A DNA stretch of 64,000 nt from Porites lobata (GCA_942486035.1 CALNXK010000038.1:627001-691000); one strand, 5' to 3'; numbered from the stretch's first letter, positions 35,901 through 45,251 are shown. Program-made: numbers and translations. The notes: a model not told the origin generated them from the letters alone.

Positions 35901-37073
35901 GAATCACACAATGCTCTCTGCCCCCACTTCCCTGCCCATGAGCATGGCGTGACTCTGGGTGGGAAGGAGACTACAGCAGCCTATCAAGATGGTCATTCAG
36001 ATCATGTAGTCGGCTGCTACAGTCTATTGGTCGACAGTCAGTCTATGGTTGGTTGACAGATCATCAACACATTCTTAGTCAAGATAACTGCTGATACCTC
36101 ATTTGACTGTCATTCCATAAATCAGCCAAGTCTCGACCAATATAGTGACTGTTATGCTGACTAATACATGACTGAAATGTCGGCCAATGCATGAAAATAG
36201 CCTGCGATTTGGTAACTGATCAATCTGTAGTGAGTAACCGTGTCCATCATGTGTCAGTTGACAGGTACCTTGAAACAAAGGGAAAAGCTTTGGGATAGAG
36301 GGTTGGAAAAAAAAGTTGTACAGGCAATGCAAATTATCAACCAATACACCACCAATACCTTACTGATACTCCACCAACAGTTCACCAATACATCTCTGAC
36401 ACACTACTGATATTATCCAGCCCAACTTGTTGGATGATTTGTCAACTGATTTTTGACCGATACTCCACTGACAATAAAGTGTCACTTGATTGATATAATG
36501 ACTGACTGTCAACAGATACTTGACCGACACTTGAACGATATAGCGACGGTTATGTTGACTCACCGTCGACCAAGATGTTGGCTGATACATTGGTTGACAC
36601 CCCCAGTAAGACATGATCCACTCAATCTAGAATCTGCAATCTTGGACAATCTGCCCCTTCCCAAAATCAAGGATGGGAAAATGGCATGTTTTGGCTTTTG
36701 CACAGCTTCATCCTTGATTTGGGGGGATGGGGGTTTGCTGTTCCACTTTATTCTGTCTAACATTGTAGTCTAACTTTGAAAGTCCTAACAACAATGAATT
36801 AGAAATCAATACTGACCTGAACTTTGCCTCCAGTGTAAAATGCATCGATTTTGGACGAAACTTCGAAACTAAAGGAGGACCAAAATTGTTATGATCAGCA
36901 AATTAATGGCTTCTTTAGGCCTGGTAAGCTTAAATGAAAAGCTGCTTTGTGTAAACACGTGCCATTCATGAGTATATGCATGTACACCTTGTGTTTTTAA
37001 AGTCTGCTGTAAATACCACTTACTTTGTCTTGAGGAGAGTGTCAGGACGAGGTTTCTTTATATCAGTCATCAT
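15150..37073 (-). CDS. TBL3: TBL3/Utp13 WD40 protein of the SSU processome, complete, 28 exons
   Basis: WD40 scaffold needed for 18S rRNA processing in the nucleolus (TBL3, yeast Utp13). Exons in transcript order: 37073-37024, 36868-36817, 35345-35250, 35138-35094, 34960-34873, 34338-34279, 33584-33500, 33071-32979, 31572-31495, 31294-31219, 30595-30502, 29965-29748, 29463-29263, 28744-28641, 28434-28362, 27867-27817, 27417-27346, 23397-23168, 22662-22584, 21804-21727, 21001-20943, 19596-19493, 18890-18819, 18466-18401, 17270-17181, 16619-16585, 15993-15926, 15435-15150. Total 2703 nt, 900 aa. WD blades show as VWDII, IRIWDL, LRVWKF, IRIWKM, IKIWNV, IKIWAL, LLKLWTI and INVWK. The Utp13 C-terminal domain follows (QQELSNLIGGKKYLEAIALA, VEWNTNSKNCHVAQ, EFIEYTWQSM). 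The last exon adds a 96-codon acidic/Ser-rich tail ending in a basic KKRRKTKK, NLS-like. Exon 26 (16619-16585) uses a GC donor. Start could be 37070. Confidence 0.94.
15774..15949. repeat. Tandem duplication covering the end of TBL3 exon 27
   Basis: Unit 15774-15865 (92 bp) and unit 15866-15949 (84 bp) are nearly identical over 'acacaaaacaaagaataaac...gagaggagct'. The upstream copy (in transcript order, 15866-15949) contains the 3' end of coding exon 27 and its GT donor. The second copy carries the same exon fragment and donor without an acceptor. Confidence 0.9.
17741..18193. mobile_element. 453-bp C/G-ended MITE (TBL3 intron 24)
   Basis: Flanked by a perfect 9-bp duplication GGAACAGGC (17732-17740 and 18194-18202). 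The left end CCGGGGGGG...TACTCCC...GGGTATGTGCCGCCC is mirrored on the right by GGGCGGCACATACCC...CCCCCCCCGG. The interior is a short-period repeat of 'tctagaacggggtat' and 'aaaaattggcccat'. No open frame, so it is non-autonomous. Confidence 0.8.
19205..19395. repeat. Dispersed repeat, 'gtccac...aagcgggt' type
   Basis: Contains 'ccccctaatacaggagacactgag', 'tgtccacgggtattaagtgg' and 'gtgtccacattaagcgggta', two inverted/direct related blocks of the style seen again at 56815-57060 and 53040-53210. Intronic, non-coding. Confidence 0.5.
19975..20155 (-). repeat. tRNA-derived SINE, second family (TBL3 intron 21)
   Basis: On the minus strand a B-box-like GAGTTCAAGTCCCTCC is followed by a body with two 'CCAGCTGG' motifs (CTGCCAGCTGGGTTTGTTC and AAGCCAGCTGGTTTGCC) and an end reading TTCTTAACCCTGTTATG. 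It has the layout of a tRNA-headed SINE with a distinct body from the copies at 10767 and 41641. Confidence 0.65.
21053..21386. mobile_element. 334-bp C/G-ended MITE (TBL3 intron 20)
   Basis: An 8-bp duplication GAGCAATA flanks it (21045-21052 and 21387-21394). Imperfect terminal inverted repeats of about 50 bp share 'ggatttcaa' and 'gggatgat(c/t)gaa' on the left with their complement on the right; the right end has a run of twelve C. The interior is built of 'caaaaaatccc'-like phrases. Non-coding. Confidence 0.7.
22184..22425. mobile_element. 242-bp MITE (TBL3 intron 19)
   Basis: Ends GGGGCCTGTTTCTTGAAAG and, inverted, GGGGCCCATTTCTCAAAAG. Short AT-rich interior with 'ttcaggcccgaaaaactg' and 'gggcccaaaaagtt'. 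Target duplication not clear. Confidence 0.55.
23700..24125 (+). mobile_element. CR1/L2-like LINE 3' end with (TTA)n tail
   Basis: A decayed open frame ends in SVQMRCLPFNAFKMS, which resembles the C-terminus of CR1-group reverse transcriptases. About 200 bp of AT-rich 3' UTR follow, then 'gtaaaaaagatctttcttc' and a run of TTA triplets at 24090-24116. Only the 3' end is present and it is not functional. The family call rests on pattern memory. Confidence 0.45.
24127..24178 (+). repeat. Detached right terminal repeat of a second Ginger-like copy
   Basis: These 52 bases (AATTAACTAGTTAGAAAACA ... CTGCAACA) match the right terminal repeat of the element at 24196-26794 in direct orientation, with one obvious difference (CTGCAACA against CTACAACA). 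With the left terminal repeat starting at 24196 they form a long palindrome around the short centre 'tatatacatagggtata'. Confidence 0.8.
24390..24470 (+). repeat. Short interstitial telomere-like (TTAGGG) tracts inside the transposon
   Basis: Three clusters of GTTAGGGTTAG occur: 24394-24404, 24425-24445 and 24456-24469, with spacer 'ctataagttttgggttaagg'. They lie between the left terminal repeat and the 3' end of the transposase gene. Confidence 0.8.
24793..26208 (-). CDS. Integrase-type transposase of the Ginger1-like element, 471 aa, intact
   Basis: Single uninterrupted frame of 471 codons from ATG at 26208. Residues 93-140 form an integrase N-terminal zinc-binding region with H100-x4-H105 followed by RGRDKT, then C134-x2-H137, where a second Cys would be usual. 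The catalytic core has D167 (IEIDLIDF), D229 (HTDNGKEF) and E265 (GLVERNNRTIKENL). The D229-E265 gap is 35 residues, the classical DD35E spacing. A basic segment follows at 345-390, then NIGDFVSIKIDLVDKKPFYP, a C-terminal module like that of KRBA2/SCAND3-type host proteins derived from Ginger. It would cut and rejoin transposon ends in the nucleus. The intact frame suggests recent activity. It could be mistaken for a retroviral integrase, but no pol or LTR surrounds it. Confidence 0.9.
   Translation of the reverse strand: MEDCVHEKTFYEKLESLKPGESKVTVYIDDSFYENAKNYLQTLPKFQQGKEHESHAELSKRDISTIKRKGWTLKGEEIVTANNKVVVPKSKLHKVLCECHSSTAHRGRDKTNTYVKGIYSEIPQQVVSLFTSLCKLHAQQKSTTDHKKRPITNPISAETFMSHIEIDLIDFRNVKCSCTNSHQWVLHVTDHHTKYSWLYALHNKTADEVLAKLEELFWLFGFPQTLHTDNGKEFKNKLMHEFCQNHGIKQAHGAPRKPQTQGLVERNNRTIKENLTNILKENQADVTTWCSRLGEAAYKKNITIHRAVKEIPYRLVFGIDPKKEKKLNPTQEEQEEDQLSEMANTNAPVKRKTPPTPEYESRKRTRIEVNSRKIEYNEKMKKSRQKPQTLNIGDFVSIKIDLVDKKPFYPNVLMGEIIAFENEYAKVACKFGIITTLISPARLVKCQATNIKISKDKEITFTKASKMAIEQ
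26370..26450 (+). repeat. tRNA-like segment within the transposon 5' region
   Basis: GTGGTATAGTGGAGATCGCA resembles a tRNA A-box arm, and GAGAGTTCAAGGCTTGG resembles a B-box arm about 45 bases on. Acceptor stems do not pair convincingly. Either a decayed SINE head carried by the element or chance similarity. Confidence 0.3.
26799..26940 (+). repeat. LINE-like 3' tail and long (ATT)n microsatellite
   Basis: 'gaataaagttttgtattattatt' at about 26853-26876 has the form of a CR1-like 3' terminus. Poly-A and then roughly 17 ATT triplets follow (26885-26937). This abuts the transposon's right target duplication. Confidence 0.6.
30150..30405 (+). repeat. Two tRNA-like SINE fragments (TBL3 intron 11)
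   Basis: An A-box-like TATAGCTAAGTGGATAAAGC lies at about 30158. The second block at 30314-30400 has TAACTCAGTGGATGGAGTAG, then AGGTCTGAATTCTGTCAGGA and the tail GACTCGAGATCTTTTT. Both look like truncated SINE copies. Confidence 0.45.
31933..32620 (+). pseudogene. Broken gag-like ORF fragment (TBL3 intron 8)
   Basis: An open stretch of 158 codons (32102-32578) plus an overlapping upstream frame carry KKRAIYWTQEFSPGAPINEF and EKLELPDFVASFF, similar in feel to gag/ORF1-like proteins of cnidarian retroelements. Reading must switch frame near 32310, where a second frame gives LSMVKTYDPKHKEVMLRI, and again near 32525, where another gives LNNAQVHLLGADPLLALV. It is therefore frameshifted and has no RT or LTR next to it. 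It lies antisense inside a TBL3 intron. Not a host gene in my view. Confidence 0.5.
35990..36610. repeat. Degenerate short-period array of 'gtcgac/ccgata' words (TBL3 intron 2)
   Basis: Words such as 'ggtcgacagtcagtctatggttggttgacag', 'ctcgaccaatatagtgactgttatg', 'aatgtcggccaatgc', 'ttgaccgacacttgaacgatatagcgacggttatgttgactc' and 'ccgtcgaccaagatgttggctgatac' recur in both orientations over 600 bp with a loose period near 16-20. It looks like an eroded satellite or foldback element. No splicing signal for TBL3 falls in it. Confidence 0.5.
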
Positions 37074-37263
37074 AAGTGGTCCTTGTCCAACAAACTAGTA
37101 AACAGCTATCAACTCAACTTGTGGGCCGCCATTTTGAGCACATCCAGTTGCGTCTGCGTCATGTATGACACGCCGATTGCACCCATAGGACGGTAGGTAC
37201 GTCATGTACATCTTACGGGAATTTCGAAAACTCAAGTGATTCTCTTGGCTTTTCCAAGTTACA
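37074..37263. promoter_or_regulatory. Shared head-to-head promoter region of TBL3 (-) and NUP42 (+)
   Basis: 190 bp separate the two start codons and must hold both 5' untranslated regions and core promoters. The segment contains 'ggccgccattttgagcac', a YY1-type (GCCATTTT) motif, CG-rich 'ctgcgtcatgtatgacacgccg', a palindromic CRE-like 'tgcgtcatgtatgacac', and a second 'tacgtcatgta' at about 37199. There is no TATA box at the expected spacing, as is usual for housekeeping bidirectional promoters. Function is inferred. Confidence 0.6.
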
Positions 37264-40200
37264 ATGGTTGTTTGTCAGTATTTTTTAAAGGGTGACTGTC
37301 GATTTGGAGATAGATGTCGGTATGAACATCCGTCAGGTTGGTTAGAACTCCTCTTCTTAAATGTAACGTCTTAGATTTGGTGATTTAACAAATGGAAATG
37401 TATATATCCCTTGCTTTGCTTGTTTTTAAGATGGTATGCATGGCATTCCCCATTTTAGAGTTGACCAAAAAATTGATTATGATCTCAATACGTGATTGAT
37501 ACTAACCTGGTAATGTAATAATTGCATAGGCAGGCAGTTAGGTGGGTAATACTTTATTTAAACACTTAAAATCACAAGAGAAACACGGCTGTTTTTCATG
37601 GAGGGAGTCTCGCATCAAGTCTTTGATCATTTGCTTGCTTATCCAGGTTTCACCCCTACAACCAACTAAATCAACAAAACTCAGTAAGCCAAGTATTGTT
37701 TGGGATACACGGCAGATTAAAATACATGGAAAATAACTAAAAAGTAATATCTAGTTTACAAAAAAAGTACCTCAACTAAATAATAATTATAAAAGAACAA
37801 AAATGAGAAAGAAAAAGAAAACCCAAAACAAGCTCAACCAAGTAATAAAAGTGATTGCACTGTCGATGAATAGAACAAGCAAAACCCTAATGAGAGGGAA
37901 GGGAGGGAAATGGTTTGCTAGTGTAATAAAAGCAAATGTTACCACTGCGATGTTAAGTGTTAAATGTGGCTAACCTAACCTTATTGTAGCCAACTGTTAA
38001 ACTACGGTCATGGTATTCCTATCCACCATAAAATTACTGTATTCTACAAAACACATGGTATTACAAAATCTCTCATGCTAAAAAACTACTGTACTGCTTT
38101 ACTAGTCCTGCATCCCAACATGACCCCTTTCTTTCTGATTTAGAACCTCATCAGTCATCTCAACTGATACACCCCAAGTTATAATAAGGATCAATAAGGT
38201 CATGTATATGTATTGAGCCTGTGAGCAAGCTCACTTGTGGGAATTTGGGACAATCCAGCAAGAAAAAATTAAAAAGAATTCACACAAGTGAGCCTGCTTG
38301 CAGGCGAGGTCATGTACGCCAAATCTCCTGAAATATCCAGGACAGGGCGGTGAATCTCTGTACGTGTCTTCATACCTCAAAAAAGTCTCCGTACCTAAGA
38401 TCTCCAGATTTTTGCATCATTCTCTGTAATGAGTGAAAGAAATTAAAGGCTTGGATAATTAAACTGGTTCTTATTGTCACTACATTTGGAAAGACAACAA
38501 CTACCAGTAGTTGTGTTCATTGCAGATGAGAGTGTTAAATGCCTGTATGCAAGTATAAAAATTGAAAGGAATTAAAGGGCTAGAAGAAATGGTAACAAAG
38601 CAAAAACCAGAAACAAGCTAAATCAAGACACTTAATTGACTGAATGCATTTAAATGTTCCTCAGTCATACTCAACGCATGCTCACGTGCATGTAGTTAGT
38701 TTGCTACATCTTTCACAAGGTGGTATATAGATTCTCCTTTGAGCAGCATTTTCCTTCCATACGTTTTCTTCCAGCCAGTTTCTTCCCCCCTCCCCTCCCT
38801 GTTTTTCTTTTGCCACTGAAATTTTTCAGTGTAATGGGTGCCTGCTTTGTTGCCTTATTTTGTGGGGGCTCATGGCAAGTTGCGTGTGCCAGCCATTGGG
38901 GCATTATTCAATCTTTTCTAGTGACTAGCTGCCAAAAGTGGAAGCATCAGGATACTCCAGGCATCCAACCTCCATTTAATTAGTGATGCATGTGTTAAAA
39001 TAATGTGAGCATAGTGATGCCAAAAAAGAATATTTTTGGTCTGGTCTAAAAACGACTGCATTTATGTTTGCCGTCAGTGACAAGTGTAAAAATAGTGCCC
39101 AGCATTTTGATACAGAAAATGTAACATAAAGTAAATAATAATATGTACTGCATTTGTGTTACAGTACAAGTGACACATGGAGTTCCTATTGTGATCATTT
39201 CTTTTTCAGCTAAGAAGAAAACAGTGTGTTCATTTTTTTTGAATGGATATTGCCGATTTGGTGACAAATGCCATAACGAGCACCAAAGAAATGGAGGTAC
39301 AACAGTGAGCTTATCTTAATTTTTACAAGATATTTTCAAAAAATATTTCAACCACTGGGTTACTAACCCTGCCATCCTTTCCTATTAAGTCATATGCACC
39401 AGATTAACACCTCTACATCTTCATATTATTCAAATTTTCTGAAATGTGTTGAAGTTTTCCAAACATTGCCCAAGATGTTTTAAAGACTTCTGTTGTTTCA
39501 GGTAGTCAAGGATTTACTTCTTCAAGTGGACCATTTGGCAGGGTGCAATCAAACAGTAGAGCTAATTCTCAACAGTGGAGTAGTTCCAGCCACCGCAATC
39601 AGGTACAGCTTAAACCTGGTCTACAACAAACCTAGTTAAGGTTAACCCATTCCCACCTAAACCAGACTTGTAACCGACTTGTACCACTTGTGATTGTCAT
39701 CTGTTTTAACAGTCATAGACAACTTTATTTGACACTGACTGTAACTTGTGCAGGAGGAAATCTTTCAAACATGCCTGAATGAGCACAATTCAGTCACACA
39801 GGCCTGTGAAAAAGGCCAAAAAAAAATTAAGTCGACCAGGAAACCCATGCAACGAGAATTTTTTTTCTACAACTGTGTAGTAAACCACTAACCCTAACCC
39901 TCCTCAGAGGTTTTGCCAAGTCTTTTGCCACCAAAATAAAGCTTAGTAAAATTAGTGCCCACTAACAGAAAAAAACACGGAAAGAAATACAAAAGGAAAG
40001 AAAGTGAAAGGTGAAAGGCAATGGAGCAGTGTAACTTTTTCAATATTTTGCCTCATGTGGAATTAAGCTGCTTTTTAGAAGCAGGAGGCAGTGTAGTGCT
40101 GGACCTATGTTTTGTGTAGTGTTTGTTCCAGAAAATGGCCCGAGTAATTTTGAAAGTTTTTCTTGTTGCAAAATTTTCGGGAGCAAATGGGTTAAAAACA

Positions 40201-43200
40201 AGAAGACTGATTTGATTAAGTAATAGTAAAAACTTCCTGGCCACATTAAACTGTGGAGGTTTTTGTAGCGTAAGAAATATACTGACTATTTTTATTGACA
40301 TGTTTTTTTTTTCGTACTCGCCTGACTTACTGAAGTATGCCCACTTTAAAAACAATGGTCTATGCATTTTTTACTCATGATACAGAGTTAGTTACCACCG
40401 TTATAATTTGATTTGAATTCATGGTGTTATTTTAACATAAACAATAATTAACAGATTCAGGAAAGAGTGTTCACTAAATGGTGTTTATAACTTGTGACTT
40501 CAAACCTAGCCCATCTTTGACCATTGAACAGTAATTATTTATTAACATTATTATTTAGAGTGAAATTAATATCCTTTCCAGAATCGATTTGAAGTCTTAT
40601 CCAATAATGATGCTGGACAACATTCAAGGCCTTCAGATGGCGAGCAACAGATTTCACAAATACAGTAAGACGGAAGGGTTCTTGTAGTTCTTGTACAGCT
40701 AGTATTGGCCAACTCAGATGTACCTGAGTTAAGTCTTCCTTTAATTATTGTAGCAGTTTTCCCTGGTATTGATATTAAATGCACTTAGTATTACCTTATC
40801 TAGAAAGTCAGGTTCAAGGAAGACAGTGCACATTATGACATCTTATTTGGTCATTATTTTCAGTTTGGGAAAAACACATTTTGTTTTTAAGTTAATCGTA
40901 TGAACTCTAACTGCTTGGAATTCTGTCTCTTATTGACAAAGATTGTTTCACTTGCGGTGCTGTGCTATAAGATCCTGGTGCCCCCAGATGACTTACTTTT
41001 GCCCTTGGATAACCGGGAAACCTTAGCTTAGTCCGTCTACTTAACTTATATGCTGAGTTCTCTGGATTTCAAGGGTTTAAAGAGCATAGCTAAAGTTCTA
41101 CTTAGAGGACAGGCCATTTAAAAAGCACCGCATCTGTTCATGATCATTTCTAAAGTTTTCTGTTTTTTTTCCCTTGCAGACAAACAGTACAAAATGATAT
41201 GACAATTTGGGAAAGAAGTGGACAATGGCCTCTCTCATGCTACACCTTTACAAAAGAAGAACCCTGTTTTCAAGGCAAGTCAGCCAATACAAAGTGTTTG
41301 ATTTTACTAGCTGAGGTATTTAAAGGCACTCCATCAGAAACTGCACAAATTGGTCTTTGTAGATTCTATGGACTATTAAACTTATTAACATGTGCATTTT
41401 GTTATGTTTTACTTGTTTAGGTTTACTGGACTTCTCTCCTGAAGAGATCCGTTTAGAGGCATACACTGCCAATGCCAAAGGAAGTGCTGATGGTTATGTG
41501 AGAATAAACACTTTGTATTGTATAATAGTGAACTCAATCGTCACAAGAGAAAAAAAAAATAGGTCAAGTGCAGCATGGACTGTGACTCTTGAGTTAGTTT
41601 TTCAGTTTTTTGTATTATTTAACTTATTGTATGCCAACTGTGGCAGGATTAGTTCAGTAAGGCAGTCAAGAGCTTGACTGTAGAATCAAGAGGTTGTGGG
41701 TTCGATTTCTGGGGCCGAATGAAGACTCAGGGTCTCAAAATAACTGAGAAATGAACGTACTCCCTTTGCACTGCAAGCGGCTAGACCTTTGCGTTGTTTG
41801 GATGACCACCTAAGCTAATCATTGGCTGTCCCTGTCTCCAGTTAGAGACATCAAAGTAGTGTCCCTAATTAGTAGTTTTGTGCTAACTTCATTGACACTC
41901 AAATAAAGTGAAGCAAACAATTACGTGCAAGAACGTAACCATGGACCCACTTTAAATGTGTTTAATAATAATGGCCATCTGTTGGCTAACTGCTCACTGT
42001 TGGTTTATTGGCAGACCCATCTGAGTGGTTGTGAAATTTATGTACATCACTGGAATTGAATCTCCTCTATCTCGGTCTCCATGTACTGAATTCAGTGTTC
42101 AATGTCGCTAGATAAAATTGGTGGAGGGCACTTCTAGTTCTCATTTCCACAAATTTCCCAATCGTAATCCATGCCACCATTTATAAATCCTCTTCTTAAG
42201 TGTACTTTGATTTCCTGATACCTTTATCTATTTAACATCATCTTTTCATTTTCATGTACAAAATATCAGAACTTAATATGTCAACAGCACAATGAATAGT
42301 GTACCATTGTATTATTGTTGTAAATTGCAGGAGCATGGACTGAAGCAACTGATAAGTAATAATCAAAACAGAAGACATCACTTAAGCAGAATGAGTGTCT
42401 CTCAAATTGTAAGTTTTGCCTGACATCTCTAGTCTGCAAATTAGAAAAGTGACTAGAGCCATTATGTATGTTGTAGGCCAAAATGAAATTCAGGTTAAAA
42501 TGGTCTTAATGTAAGTTGATTCTCAATTTCCTTTGTTTCTTACCCTCATAATCATAATCACGAATAAAACTAGGTTCAAACGATTTTATGAGAATTTCAT
42601 TTTGACACTACAATGCACAGTTTACGTGGTACTATGGTACTGCATTCGATTTTTCCTGTGTCTGTTTTTTTAAATTTTTTCTTCTTAAACAAAGGAGTAA
42701 TTTGATTTATTTTGCTTCAGCAAGAAGAAATCAAGAAAAGTAGCAGACCACATGAGGCAGTTTCCTTACCTTCTACTGGACCCAGAGCTGGATTGTTTGG
42801 AATTGTTAGTGATGGTACCTTGAGCAGTTTCAGTAATTCTTCTAATGGTAATAGCTCTGATGTGAAGTCAAGTGGATTCTTTGAAACAAACAAATCAAAC
42901 AGTCAGTCAGGCTTGTTTGGACAAACCAATGTATCGCCGAGTAACTCACAGACTGTATTTAATAGTTCACCCACCCCGGGGAGCGTCTTTGGTAATTCCA
43001 ATAGCTCCAGTAATCCAGGGACTCTGTTTGGTATAAATAACCAGACAAGCAGCATCATAGACACAAGCAAACAGTCAGGAAACTTGTTTGGTGTGAGTTC
43101 TACAAACCAAGCATTTGGTTCTGTATCACCTGCCGCACTCGCATCAAGTCATGGAACTGTTAGTACTCAAGCATCCAAACCACAAACAGGCAACAACATT

Positions 43201-45251
43201 GGCCTTGAAAGTCAAAGTATGCCACCCACCACACTGGTAAGTAAAAGTAATGACCGTCATATCGACTAATATTTGTCTTATCTTGTCATCTAATCTAATC
43301 CTTCACAGAAAATGACATGAATAGCTGTTTTATATATCGACTTTTTTTAAGGGTATCATAAAATCTGCAATAGTGAACAAACCGATTTATCTGGAACACG
43401 AAATTGAAGAAGTTCTCGAACGTGGCAACAAAGTTTGACAGAGTTTGGCATCAGTTGTCCTCTTCTACAATACAATGCAATCCAATCCAATACAATACAA
43501 TACAATACAATACACAAAATCAGAGATCGCGAGGAAGGTATTGTCATTTATTCGTTTTAACTTTATTTAAAGAAATTGTGTCAAGCAAGACGGCAACAAC
43601 TCACATTTTTCAATCAACCTATTACAGTTTTCGGGCGTGACATTTTGACATTTTCGTTGCCGTCGCCTCCGTGTTGGCAGGTAAAGACATTTTCGTTTCG
43701 TCGTACCCCAGGGGTCCTTGCTTTACCCGTTACTGTTCTTAATTCACATTTATAGCGTTGCAAAGAATAATATATCCGACTGTCTCTTAAAAATTAATGA
43801 TGACAAAAATTCCCATTTGAAATCGTAGAGGACCATATCACTTCTTCGTTAAAACAAAGCCACGATCTTATGAAGAGCAGGGACTGAGCATTAGACTGTT
43901 CACAGTCCTCTATTTTTCCGTAAGATGTTCGAGATCGAGGGCTTTGTTTTACGGGCTATCCATCTTGCATACGTGTCAAAACTACTTTCGGGGCGGGGGA
44001 CGGTTTGGGGAAGCCCTATAATCCCCGACGCCTGCCCCCTCGGTACATTTGAAAATCAAGATGGCCGCCATTAACGGTAAGACGCAGTATACCTCGACGA
44101 TCTCACGAAAAAATAGGGGATTGTGGAAATAAATTCGTCACTTTAGAAACGAGAAAGGAACTGGAGCCGAAATGCGTCCGCAGTTGTTTGTGGGATCGTT
44201 ACTAATGTTGTGCCGGTCAGCTATTGGTCAATTGTTTTTTCCTGCTCCTAGTAAGAGTCCCAGAAATCTTTGCAGAAGTTTACGCGGCCCAGTTCCTTCC
44301 CGTTTTTAAACTGTCAACTTCACTGGGATCGAATGTATGACCTTCTAACTTTGAGCCTACATCATGGCGATAAAAAAACAAAATAAAAAACAAAATAAAA
44401 TTATCCAGGTATTGCAACACATCCTTCTAGGCGTCGTCATTAGCATCAACCTTTCTTGGAGGCCCCATATTTTTAAGGTCTTTGGGAGAGTATTAAAAGA
44501 GGTTTAAACTGCTCATAGGTATTTAAGACAGGTCAATTTGAAGCAATTACACCAATTATTGGTGGGTCCCATTATGCAATACGGTATGCTGAAGCGTTAC
44601 GGATGGCTTTATTGAAAGTAAGAGCGATCGTCTCGAACATCTACCAGTGCGCCGGGGTCTGCTTTTGTTGTGATAGGGGCTATGAAGTAGACTATCAAAG
44701 CATCGTCTCATGTAACTGGAAACTGAGAGTGAATTTAGAAGAGCAATGCCTGCTTCTCAGTTAGCTCAGTTAGGTTACCGTAAGTTTGCTGAGTGGGTAG
44801 CCTGTGTGGTAGGTTTAGTACATGAACATTTTCAAAAAGGGAGGATCTTTCTTTTGTTTGGTTAAAGTATGTGGTACAAAATTTTTCTGCACTCTTGGCG
44901 CTGTTAATCACCTCTGTCTGCGACCGTAACGTGAAACAACCACGCAAGGCGAAATTATACAACCTTTTCTTGAGATGTTATCACCTTTGGTCTTGAGGTA
45001 ACAACCTAAACGTTATCATCTCATTTCAACCTTGAAACCCACAAGACAATTGTAACAAGTAAAAATTCGCCATTTTCTTTACTCCACAGAAATCAAACAC
45101 AACGTCTTCTTCACCAAGCGAGAAATCATCATCATCACCATCTGAAAGACAGACATTAACATGCAGCGAGCGAGACATGCAGGCCTTCATGGCTGACAGC
45201 TTTATACTCGGAAAAATACCAGAATGTCCACCGCCATTAGAATTATGTTAA
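37264..45251 (+). CDS. NUP42: NUP42/NUPL2 CCCH-zinc-finger FG nucleoporin, complete, 9 exons
   Basis: Cytoplasmic-face nucleoporin that helps mRNA export with GLE1/DDX19. Exons: 37264-37336, 39210-39296, 39502-39602, 40582-40664, 41180-41274, 41421-41497, 42331-42408, 42721-43236, 45090-45251; total 1272 nt, 423 aa. Exon 1 starts MVVCQYFLKGDCRFGDRCRY with a C-x7-C-x5-C-x3-H finger. Exon 2 repeats the finger (CSFFLNGYCRFGDKCHNEH). Exon 5 carries the conserved MTIWERSGQWPLSCYTF, exon 6 DFSPEEIRLEAY. Exon 8 is the Ser/Asn-rich FG domain with six FG sites (GLFGIV, GLFGQT, VFGNSN, TLFGIN, NLFGVS, AFGSVS). The C-terminus FILGKIPECPPPLELC matches the GLE1-binding end of the family. Intron 5 uses a GC donor. 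Candidate poly(A) signal AATAAA at 45303-45308. Confidence 0.92.
38213..38312. repeat. Hairpin-type inverted repeat (NUP42 intron 1)
   Basis: 'gcctgtgagcaagctcacttgtgggaatt' is mirrored by 'aattcacacaagtgagcctgcttgcaggc' about 25 bases further on. Roughly 100-bp palindromic MITE-like unit, non-coding. Confidence 0.6.
41641..41910 (+). repeat. tRNA-derived SINE, copy 2 (NUP42 intron 6)
   Basis: Head TTAGTTCAGTAAGGCAG with B box GTGGGTTCGATTTCTGG, body CTCAGGGTCTCAAAATAACT and GCGGCTAGACCTTTGCGTTG, tail ATTGACACTCAAATAAAGTG. Colinear with the copy at 10767-11035 over its whole length. Confidence 0.85.
43465..43516 (+). repeat. (AATAC)n pentanucleotide microsatellite
   Basis: About ten units of AATAC with a few variants (AATGC, AATCC) lie in NUP42 intron 8. 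Confidence 0.85.
43940..44080 (+). repeat. C/G-rich segment with a start codon and splice donor
   Basis: 'ggggcgggggacggtttggggaagcc' leads into 'aaaatcaagATGGCCGCCattaacg' and then GTAAGACG, that is, an ATG in good Kozak context followed by five codons and a consensus donor. It sits in NUP42 intron 8. It could be a dispersed repeat, an alternative first exon or chance; no downstream partner exon is identifiable. Confidence 0.35.
44430..44700 (+). pseudogene. Decayed non-LTR reverse transcriptase C-terminal fragment
   Basis: Conceptual translation with stops and shifts gives LGVVISINLSWRPHIFKV, then AHRYLRQVNLKQL, then a frame with ESKSDRLEHLPVRRGLLLL. The spacing and wording resemble the C-terminal part of CR1/jockey-type RTs (LGV-S-L-W--HI..., -R-DRLE--QRR-LR). 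Heavily broken, in NUP42 intron 8. Moderate-to-low confidence since it rests on pattern memory. Confidence 0.4.

Noticed and set aside
37264..37336. Exon 1 as part of a separate CCCH zinc-finger gene
   Set aside because: Phase and spacing fit NUP42, whose homologues begin with just such a finger, and no other downstream exons compete.
42712..43269. 185-aa open frame as an independent intron-less gene
   Set aside because: It is exon 8 of NUP42, with a good acceptor before 42721, a GT donor after 43236, matching phases and FG repeats.
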